Shown: positions 26,322 through 33,223 of the stretch, in pieces
Position numbering within the stretch: position 1 is the first letter of the stretch
Layout of the letters: each line of letters begins with the position of its first letter
Program-made: the position numbers and the translations under genes
Notes under the pieces: generated by a model
The model's database searches: none
Told to the model about the DNA's origin: nothing
The model's input: only the letters and a program-made list of their open reading frames with translations
Assembly: GCA_022508745.1 (NCBI GenBank)
Contig: JAFLUP010000008.1
Coordinates: 1-48,599, forward strand
Reading direction: 5' to 3'
DNA: 48,599 nucleotides
DNA from: Oscillospiraceae bacterium
Lineage (GTDB): Bacteria > Bacillota > Clostridia > Oscillospirales > CAG-382

Positions 26322-27269
26322 TCATTCCCAATGATAGGGCGCGAGCAACTCTTTCACATTAGGCAGTTGATCCGGTCCGGCAGCACAGGTCTTGATTTCT
26401 GTTGAGTGCTCCAACTTACCGGCATAGAACAACCGGGAACGCGCCTGCTGTTCTTCGGTAAAGTGTGCTGTCAGTTTTCCGTCTTCTTCTACGGTAAACG
26501 TGCCGTATGTACCGCATACAGGGCACTCAATGGACTTGCGATCGTCTGAGACCGTTAGCATGTCACAGTGGCAGACCGGACAAACGCCCTCATGATCGCC
26601 GCGCCAACGACGGCGCTCCGCCTCGTCTTCGCACGCCAGTGCTTCCACAATGTGTTTGCCCATCTCTGTCATTCTATCCATGACCGGCCGGTTGCCAACG
26701 ACATGGAAGTGCGCCATTGCGCCGTGATATTCATAGGTATCCACAATGTCAATGCCCATGGACATTGGTAACGCATACATGGTGGGCAGCATAAATGCCA
26801 GCCAATTTTTGGTCATGGCGCCGCCTACGGAAAAGAATGCACCCACCCTGGGCTTCAGACAGCGCCGATCAGGCAGCGTAGCCGGATCTTTGCCGGCAGA
26901 CAATCCCTCTTTGATCGCCTCTTTTCTAAAGCTTAAGTCGTGAGACGGACCGATCCGGTCGCAAACCGTCTTAAAGGTGCCGGTGGGCGTCATCTCAAAA
27001 GTAGGGCAACCGAAAATGAGCGCATCGCACTCCATAATTGCATCATCCAAAATATGAAACTCGTCCTTCAGAACGCAGTTGCCCTTTCCGCCACGGATCA
27101 TGCCCAGCACACACGCGATGCAGCCGGTGCAATCCTTGATATCCAGATCGTTTACCCGGATAAACCGCACCTCATGACCGGCCTCTTTGCAGACAGTCAG
27201 AGCCTGCTTTACCATGACCTCGGTATTGCTCATCTTTCTACCGAAAGAGAGTCCCAATACTTTTTTCAT
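26322..27269 (-). CDS. Flavodoxin-like NAD(P)H/FMN oxidoreductase with zinc-ribbon tail
   Basis: The 315-residue protein starts at the ATG at 27269, where GAGGTAGG sits 6 bases upstream; earlier in-frame sequence is non-coding. The N-terminal 200 residues form an NADPH-dependent FMN reductase/flavodoxin fold (LGLSFGRKMSNTEVMVKQAL, NDLDIKDCTGCIACV, DALIFGCPTFEMTPTGTFKTVCDR). A four-cysteine ribbon follows (CPVCHCD and CPVCGTYG), which could hold Zn or Fe. It lies between the importer and the FAD oxidoreductase in one operon and may pass electrons to the latter. Confidence 0.82.
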   Translation of the reverse strand: MKKVLGLSFGRKMSNTEVMVKQALTVCKEAGHEVRFIRVNDLDIKDCTGCIACVLGMIRGGKGNCVLKDEFHILDDAIMECDALIFGCPTFEMTPTGTFKTVCDRIGPSHDLSFRKEAIKEGLSAGKDPATLPDRRCLKPRVGAFFSVGGAMTKNWLAFMLPTMYALPMSMGIDIVDTYEYHGAMAHFHVVGNRPVMDRMTEMGKHIVEALACEDEAERRRWRGDHEGVCPVCHCDMLTVSDDRKSIECPVCGTYGTFTVEEDGKLTAHFTEEQQARSRLFYAGKLEHSTEIKTCAAGPDQLPNVKELLAPYHWE

Positions 27270-27301
27270 AGAAAACCTACCTCGCTTTCCTTTGAAAAGT
27301 G

Positions 27302-27330
27302 GGGAGCGCGCGCCAGCAGCGCACGCTCCC
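27302..27330 (-). promoter_or_regulatory. Strong intercistronic hairpin after the binding-protein gene
   Basis: Twelve-base arms (27302-27313 and 27319-27330) with one G-T pair and a 5-base loop, followed on the minus strand by ACTTTTC. Such hairpins commonly stabilise the upstream binding-protein mRNA or lower expression of the genes behind it. Confidence 0.65.
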
Positions 27331-27353
27331 GCGCAAATCACGCTGAATTAGAA

Positions 27354-28379
27354 TCAGTCGGCAAAATCGGTTTCGGTAACGGAGGTGACGTCGCCGGTCT
27401 TGAGATATTCGTCAACCGTATCACCATATACGAACAGGTTACGGGCATACGCAACGTGACCGCTCTTATAAGTGCCGTCCATAACGCCGGTGACATACTT
27501 CAGAATTTCATTTGCAGTATCCTGCACGCTACCGGTCATGACTGTTCCGCGCAGCGGGGATTTGCCGTCAACGGAGGCCTTGATGCTCTGCGCCGTGGAG
27601 TCGTCGCCGTTGATGCAGAAGATCCCCATGTCGCTGTAATCGGTAACCGGAGAGCTCATGCTGGTGTAAAAGCTCGCGACGCCGTTGGCAAGACCGTTGT
27701 GAGCGGTCAGGAAGACCTTGATCTCGGGATTTGTCGTGTAGAGGTTCTCGGCAGTGGTCTGACCGGTCGTTGCGGACTCATCGGACTGTTCAAACTCACC
27801 CGCGAATTTTGCTTTTTTCGAATACTTTTCGATCTCCATCAGCACGTTTGCCTGAAGCACGCCGGTGTCCGCCGTGCGGCAGGAAAGAACTGCTACCGGA
27901 ACGGAATGATCTGCTGCATCTGCATAGGTCTCATCGATCCATTTGGCAGCCAGTTTGGCACAGTAGCCGGCGATCATCGCGTCATCGGACAACATGAGCA
28001 CATCGTACTGGGGAAGCTCTGCAACGAAGGAAATGACTTTGATCCCCTGATCCATAGCCTGCTTAACGACACCGGTCATAGCTTCGGGTGCTACGGCCCA
28101 GATAACCAAAACGTCAACTCCCATGGAAATGTAGTTTTCAGCGGCGCTGATCTGCGTTTCGGGGTTAAAACCGCCGTCAGCATAGGATGCTTCCCAGCCC
28201 TTAGCCTCAAATGTCGACTTATATGTATCCGCCAACATCTGGAAGAAACCTTCGCCGAGACCAAAGGTTACAAAACCGATGGATTTTTTCTCGTCCGACG
28301 ATTTGGAACATGCGGAAAGGCTAAGCACCATCGTCATCACCAACAATACTGCAAGGAATAATGTAAGGACTCTTTTCAT
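27354..28379 (-). CDS. Ribose-type ABC transporter substrate-binding lipoprotein
   Basis: The 341-residue protein starts at the ATG at 28379 (GGAGGG 7 bases upstream). It has a lipoprotein signal ending LSAC, lipid Cys at 24. The mature part is a Peripla_BP_4 fold (IGFVTFGLGEGFFQMLADTYKSTFEAKGWEASYADGGFNPETQ, VDVLVIWAVAPEAM, IFCINGDDSTAQSI). It binds a sugar or sugar-like ligand on the outer face of the membrane and delivers it to the permease encoded 62 bp upstream. Given the locus, a glycoside or released sugar is a reasonable ligand guess. Confidence 0.9.
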   Translation of the reverse strand: MKRVLTLFLAVLLVMTMVLSLSACSKSSDEKKSIGFVTFGLGEGFFQMLADTYKSTFEAKGWEASYADGGFNPETQISAAENYISMGVDVLVIWAVAPEAMTGVVKQAMDQGIKVISFVAELPQYDVLMLSDDAMIAGYCAKLAAKWIDETYADAADHSVPVAVLSCRTADTGVLQANVLMEIEKYSKKAKFAGEFEQSDESATTGQTTAENLYTTNPEIKVFLTAHNGLANGVASFYTSMSSPVTDYSDMGIFCINGDDSTAQSIKASVDGKSPLRGTVMTGSVQDTANEILKYVTGVMDGTYKSGHVAYARNLFVYGDTVDEYLKTGDVTSVTETDFAD

Positions 28380-28441
28380 TTTCTTTCCCTCCGAATATAA
28401 TGATTTTTTGTTTTTTATGGCTTGTGGGCCGCTTAAGATCA

Positions 28442-29422
28442 TTATGCGGTCTTTGCGTTGCGATTGCTAAGGTACAGCGATACCAGCATGATCAAACCTT
28501 TGGCGATGTACTGCGGATAGGTACCGAGACGAATCAGCTGCATACCGTTGGACAATACGCCGAGCACGTATACAGCTACAATGACCTTCCACAGTTTGCC
28601 TTCGCCGCCCTTCAGTGCAACGCCGGCAAGCACGCAGGCGGTGATACCGGTAAATTCGATACCGGGACCGGACGTGCCAGAATCAGCAAAACCGGAGCGA
28701 GCTGCGAGCAACAAAGCAGAAATACCAACCAAAAGTCCGCCGAAAGTGAAGACCAGGATTTTGATCCTCGATACATTGAGCCCTGCGAGACGGGCGGCCT
28801 CGGGGTTGTCGCCACAGGCATAAATTTTTCGACCGATCGAAGTCTTACCCATGACGACAGCAGTGATCACTACAATGACCACCATAATGATCACGTTGAC
28901 CGGAATGGTGTCGAACAGCCGCCCCTGCCCCAGATACATAAAGCTATCGGGCAGATTACGATAAGATTTAGATTGACTGATCAAATAAGAAATGCCCTGG
29001 AAGATCGCCATGGTTCCTAAAGTAATGATCATGGTATGACTTTTCAGAACCTGACCCATTAAACCGTTAAATGTACCCAACACCATGCACAGCAGGATAC
29101 CGAGGAGAATAGCAACGGGCACAGACAGCGTACCCTCACTAATCGTCTTCGCCATCAGTACTGCCGTTACGGACATCTGATACCCAATAGACAGGTCGGT
29201 GCCGCCGCTGATCATGATCATGGCAACTGCACAGGCACATACGGCAATGTGAACGTTCTGCACCAGAATGTTCGTTAGATTGACGGCGGTCAAAAAGTGT
29301 TCAGACAGAACGCTAAATACGATAATAAGCAATAGAAGCAAAATAGGCATGGACAGTCCAGAAATAATCCGACTGATAGACGGTTTTCCGGAGGCAGATT
29401 TTTGGGTCGCTATTTTTTCCAT
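28442..29422 (-). CDS. Ribose-type ABC transporter permease
   Basis: The 326-residue membrane protein is of the BPD_transp_2 family. It has about 8-10 helices and the conserved segments VNLTNILVQNVHIAVCACAVAMIMISGGTDLSIG, IITLGTMAIFQGISYLI, GRKIYACGDNPEAARLAGLNVSRIK and AGVALKGGEGKLW. I use the ATG at 29422 (AGAGG 8 bases upstream); the GTG at 29431 overlaps the ribosome site itself. It lies between the ATPase and the binding-protein genes. Confidence 0.92.
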   Translation of the reverse strand: MEKIATQKSASGKPSISRIISGLSMPILLLLLIIVFSVLSEHFLTAVNLTNILVQNVHIAVCACAVAMIMISGGTDLSIGYQMSVTAVLMAKTISEGTLSVPVAILLGILLCMVLGTFNGLMGQVLKSHTMIITLGTMAIFQGISYLISQSKSYRNLPDSFMYLGQGRLFDTIPVNVIIMVVIVVITAVVMGKTSIGRKIYACGDNPEAARLAGLNVSRIKILVFTFGGLLVGISALLLAARSGFADSGTSGPGIEFTGITACVLAGVALKGGEGKLWKVIVAVYVLGVLSNGMQLIRLGTYPQYIAKGLIMLVSLYLSNRNAKTA

Positions 29423-29450
29423 ATGATACACCTCTCAAATCCTATACAAA

Positions 29451-30923
29451 TTAGCCGGACGCCAACGTCATGATAGCCTCTTGCGAGAACTCGCTCCGGT
29501 CCAAAACCCCGGTCTGCTTACCCTCGTGGAGCACTACGATGCGTTCGGACATACCCAGCAGTTCCTCCATATCAGAGGAGACCATGAGAATCGATTTGCC
29601 CTGCTGCGTCAAATCGATCATCATCTGATAGATTTCATGACGGGCGCCTACGTCAATGCCGCGGGTGGGTTCGTCAAATATAAGAATGTCCGGCAGCGCT
29701 GCCAGCATTTTGCCGATGACCACCTTTTGTTGGTTACCGCCGGATAAGGACAGGGCCAACACCTTCATATCGGGCGTTTTGATGCGCATCTTGGTCTTAT
29801 ACACTTCGGCCTGTTCCATCTCAGCTTTATGATCTACAAAACCCACGCGACTGAGCGTATCGATATTAGAGATCGAGACGTTCCAATAGAGCGGCTTTTC
29901 CAAGAAGCAGCCCTGGAATTTACGGTCTTCCGGAACCAGACCGATGCCGGCTTTCATTCCGCCGCGCGGATGTCGCAGGTCAAGCGGCCTGCCGTTGAGC
30001 AAGATCTCGCCGCTCGCCTTTCTGGCGTTACCGTAGATCAGGTGCATCAGTTCTGTGCGCCCCGCTCCCACCAGTCCTGCAAAGCCGAGGATCTCGCCTT
30101 TGTGCAAGTCAAACGTAATGCCTTTCACACCGTTGCCCGATACGTTTTTGACCTCGAGCACCACCTCATCTTCATACGGAGGCTTGGATGGATATGTTTC
30201 AGTCAGGTCCCGTCCAACCATCAAATTGATAAGACCTTGTTTATCCGTCTCATTGATCCCGATGGTAGTGACAAACTGGCCGTCACGAAGGACGGATACT
30301 CGGTCACAAATTTCAAACAGTTCCTCCAACCGGTGAGAGATATAGATGATCGTAACGCCATTTGACTTTAGTTCACGGACGATCTCAAACAAATGCTGCT
30401 GCTCCTCCACTGTAATGGCAGCGGTAGGTTCATCCATGATGACAATCTTGGCGTTTTTGACCACAGCCTTCATGATCTCAATGATCTGGCGATTGGCAAT
30501 CGATAGTTCACGGATTAGGGATTTCGGGGAAACAGGACAGTTAAAGCGATCAAGCAGTTCCCGTGTTTTCTTAGCGCGCGCCCTATCGTTTACCATGACC
30601 CCTTTTACGTCTTTCATATCCATGAACAAATTGTCCATGACGGTCATGGTCTCGAACTGAATCAGTTCTTGATAAACCACAGCCACGCCCAGATCAAGAG
30701 CTTGAGCGGGAGTCAAATGCTTATAGGTATTGCCGTCTATGCAGATCTCGCCGGAAGTAGGTTGGATAGCGCCTGCGATCGTCTTAATAAAGGTAGACTT
30801 GCCTGCACCGTTTTCACCGATCAGAGCGTGTACCTCCCCTTTTTTAAAAGAGATAGATACGTCGTCCAATGCGGTGACGCCGGGATATTGTTTGGTGATG
30901 TGCTTGAGTTCCAAAACTTCCAA
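29451..30923 (-). CDS. Sugar ABC transporter ATPase, two nucleotide-binding domains
   Basis: The 490-residue protein is RbsA-like. The first domain has GENGAGKST and the variant signature IRELSIANRQIIEIMKAV. The second has GLVGAGRTEL, LSGGNQQKVVIGKML and LIFDEPTRGIDVGARHEIY. The start is a TTG at 30923: AAAGGAGG lies 7 bases before it, the product begins at the usual position (EVLELKHITKQYPGVTALDDV), and no ATG or GTG is nearby. A weak start codon may limit ATPase supply. It forms one importer with the next two genes. Confidence 0.92.
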   Translation of the reverse strand: MEVLELKHITKQYPGVTALDDVSISFKKGEVHALIGENGAGKSTFIKTIAGAIQPTSGEICIDGNTYKHLTPAQALDLGVAVVYQELIQFETMTVMDNLFMDMKDVKGVMVNDRARAKKTRELLDRFNCPVSPKSLIRELSIANRQIIEIMKAVVKNAKIVIMDEPTAAITVEEQQHLFEIVRELKSNGVTIIYISHRLEELFEICDRVSVLRDGQFVTTIGINETDKQGLINLMVGRDLTETYPSKPPYEDEVVLEVKNVSGNGVKGITFDLHKGEILGFAGLVGAGRTELMHLIYGNARKASGEILLNGRPLDLRHPRGGMKAGIGLVPEDRKFQGCFLEKPLYWNVSISNIDTLSRVGFVDHKAEMEQAEVYKTKMRIKTPDMKVLALSLSGGNQQKVVIGKMLAALPDILIFDEPTRGIDVGARHEIYQMMIDLTQQGKSILMVSSDMEELLGMSERIVVLHEGKQTGVLDRSEFSQEAIMTLASG

Positions 30924-30966
30924 GAGATTTCCTCCTTTCAACGCAAACTCGTCGGCGTTTCCCTTA

Positions 30967-31212
30967 TCAGCCGCAAAGGCTGAACAAGTAATCTGCGGCC
31001 TCGCCCACAGTCGCCTTGCGATTAAACTGCATATAGGGGACCTCAGCGTCAATGAGATCCTCCATATAGACGGTGATCTGCGTGATTTGAGTAGACTTCG
31101 CAGCCAGATCCTCCTTAAAGCGGGTCTCCTCGGTGATCTCGGCTTCGTCTTTGCCAAACACGGCTGCAACGCGGGAAATCAGGGCAGTCAATACTTCTTC
31201 TCTGCTTTCCAT
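30967..31212 (-). CDS. Acyl carrier protein-like protein with altered DSL motif
   Basis: The 81-residue protein (ATG at 31212; an ATG at 31218 is also possible) has the carrier-protein helix pattern. Its conserved C-terminus is AEVPYMQFNRKATVGEAADYLFSL. The usual DSL around the phosphopantetheine Ser reads KST here (Ser 40, LAAKSTQITQITVYMED). The carrier Ser is kept but both neighbours differ. No ketosynthase, ligase or other fatty-acid gene is nearby. It lies between the CocE hydrolase and the importer in one operon. A putative activating transferase is encoded at 37735. Its acyl group and role are unknown. Confidence 0.75.
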   Translation of the reverse strand: MESREEVLTALISRVAAVFGKDEAEITEETRFKEDLAAKSTQITQITVYMEDLIDAEVPYMQFNRKATVGEAADYLFSLCG

Positions 31213-31236
31213 TGTCATCTATCCTTTCTTCATATT

Positions 31237-32991
31237 TTATCGGTATTCATAGCCAAAGCTCTTGTATTTCGGGGGGATAACGGGGATCTGCAGATATGCA
31301 GGGAAATCCGGTCCGGTATGGAAGGTCTGCACGCCGCCGTTTTCGGCATCCCAAATCAGACGCTCAAACCAACCAGAGTCACGCAGGTACCTGCCGCTGA
31401 TTTGCAGCCGAATGGTCTCGCCTTTGTGCCAGATACGACTGTATGGGAAGAAGGTAACGGCAAATTCCACGGGCACGTCCTCTTCCAGTTTTTCGATGCG
31501 GTCGAAGGTCTGCTCGGGTTTCCAGGACTTGGACTTGGGGTCAAGATGCCGCATAGACAAACGCAGCTTGGTCCATGCGCCGGGGTGCGGCTCATCCAAG
31601 ACATGAATGGGGATCTCCGTGCCGTCCTCACCGATTTTTTTAACGGTGAAGAAGAAATCGGCATCGTCAAAGCCCTTGACGGACGCCCAGGCGTGCAGGG
31701 AAATGTAACCGGTCAGCTCGGTATCCTCAGGGACGGCGTAGTCAAAGGTCAGGATCTCATTTTGCGCGTCAAAGGAAACCGTAGCGTTTTGCGCCGTGGC
31801 CTCGGGGGACATCGTGCCGTCAGCAGCGTTGAGGTACAGCTTCTGATACTGCGTACGCGCCAGCGGGAACTCTTTCTCCGGGCGATTGATCCGGTAGTCA
31901 TAGTCATATGCATCCATGACCTCCAGACGAACCTTAGGCACAAATTCAAAGCCGTTGTTGATATCTTTAAGGAATCTATCAAAGAAACCTCGCAGTTCTT
32001 CAATATTATAGTAATTATAGGTATCCGGCCACTCAAACTCCCGGTGAGCACGCATCCACTTCAACCGGGATTTGATGCCACGGAATCCTTCAAAAGAGCC
32101 GCGATCATGGAAATGGTTCCAGCAGGCGGTGTAGTAGGTGGGTATGCGCACATTGGAGAACTGCGGCACTTTATCTGCCCAATAAGCATTAAATAAAGGA
32201 TATGCCTGCGCCATAGCCAACGGATCCTCTATGTAGCCGTTGCCCGCGACCATACCGATCACGCTCTCGGCGTAATAGCCCGGGATACCGCCTTCCCGCA
32301 TGGACTCGCGGTACAAATCGCCCGTGGCCTCCCACGGTGCAATGCACACCAGATGGGGCGGCTGCTGTGCGGCGATACGAAGCTGCGCCATGCCTACGCC
32401 GGAGTTACCAAACAGACCGACTTTTCCGTCGCACCACGGTTGCGCGGCACACCACTCAACAAAGTCATAGCCATCGCGGCCTTCCTGGGTACCCATGAAT
32501 ACCGCGTCGCCTTCGCTGTGCCCCACACCGCGGGGATCAATGTTGGCGATACCGTAGCCGTGGCGGCACCAGTAGCCGGGGTCGGCAGACTCAAATTTTG
32601 CCATCTTGGACACCGTACGGGGCGGTACGCCCATAAGCTGCCATTCATCAAAGCCATCGCCGGGACGCTTGCCGAACGGACTCCAGGAGCCGATAATGGG
32701 CACCGGACCGCTGTCCTTGGGCAGGAAAATATCGACATAGATATTCGTCCCGTCACGCAGGGGAACAGCAACGTCCTGATGACAGATGATGCCAGGCGCT
32801 GCCTCGTAGGTGCGCGGATTGAAATCTGCCACGAAGGAGAACATATCCCGCTCTTCGGGGGGTAATGCATCCTGCTCCGCCCGAGAGAGAGGCTTACGCA
32901 TCTTGCGGTAGATGACATCGATCGTCTCCTCGCCGAACCGTGTAGGAACAATCTTATAGTTTGGATTGTTCCGATACTTTTCAGGAACCAT
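31237..32991 (-). CDS. CocE/NonD family hydrolase (X-Pro dipeptidyl-peptidase S15 fold)
   Basis: The 584-residue protein starts at the ATG at 32991 (AGGAGG 11 bases upstream; a TTG at 33000 is too close). An S15 alpha/beta hydrolase has VPLRDGTNIYVDIFLPKDSGPVPIIGSWSPFGK, then NIDPRGVGHSEGD and the nucleophile elbow GLFGNSGVG (Ser about 197). A helical cap follows, then a C-terminal jelly-roll (LRLQISGRYLRDSGW). There is no signal peptide. The family cleaves esters and amides. It is the first gene of the operon that runs down to 24848. Removal of acyl decorations from an imported glycoside, or release from the carrier protein encoded next, are both possible. Confidence 0.87.
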   Translation of the reverse strand: MVPEKYRNNPNYKIVPTRFGEETIDVIYRKMRKPLSRAEQDALPPEERDMFSFVADFNPRTYEAAPGIICHQDVAVPLRDGTNIYVDIFLPKDSGPVPIIGSWSPFGKRPGDGFDEWQLMGVPPRTVSKMAKFESADPGYWCRHGYGIANIDPRGVGHSEGDAVFMGTQEGRDGYDFVEWCAAQPWCDGKVGLFGNSGVGMAQLRIAAQQPPHLVCIAPWEATGDLYRESMREGGIPGYYAESVIGMVAGNGYIEDPLAMAQAYPLFNAYWADKVPQFSNVRIPTYYTACWNHFHDRGSFEGFRGIKSRLKWMRAHREFEWPDTYNYYNIEELRGFFDRFLKDINNGFEFVPKVRLEVMDAYDYDYRINRPEKEFPLARTQYQKLYLNAADGTMSPEATAQNATVSFDAQNEILTFDYAVPEDTELTGYISLHAWASVKGFDDADFFFTVKKIGEDGTEIPIHVLDEPHPGAWTKLRLSMRHLDPKSKSWKPEQTFDRIEKLEEDVPVEFAVTFFPYSRIWHKGETIRLQISGRYLRDSGWFERLIWDAENGGVQTFHTGPDFPAYLQIPVIPPKYKSFGYEYR

Positions 32992-33158
32992 AATGATCAA
33001 ACCCTCCTAAAATGTTTCTTTTTATTCTATTTATATTCTATATAGCCGCACTTGTTTTTTCTACATAATATTTGCTTGTTTTATTATCAAATCTTTACTC
33101 CTTCATCAGAATTTGCTCAAAAAGAACAAAACCGCAACCGTTTGGGCAAAAAAACATG

Positions 33159-33186
33159 TTGATTTTTTTACGCGATATGATATAAT
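33159..33186 (+). promoter_or_regulatory. Promoter of the AraC-GH39 regulator gene
   Basis: TTGATT (33159-33164), 16-base spacer, TATAAT (33181-33186), about 40 bases before the ATG. The whole 33001-33223 interval is AT-rich and divergent; the minus-strand promoter for the hydrolase operon must also lie here, but I cannot pick one clear -35/-10 pair for it. Confidence 0.7.
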
Positions 33187-33223
33187 AGAATAAAAATAAA
33201 ATATAAAAAGAAAGGGCCATACC

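Noticed and set aside
26940..28361. 473-aa plus-strand open frame
   Set aside because: It spans two well-supported minus-strand genes (flavodoxin-like and binding protein) and has no ribosome site or domain.
30730..32196. 488-aa plus-strand open frame
   Set aside because: It runs antisense through three real genes (ATPase, ACP, CocE hydrolase).
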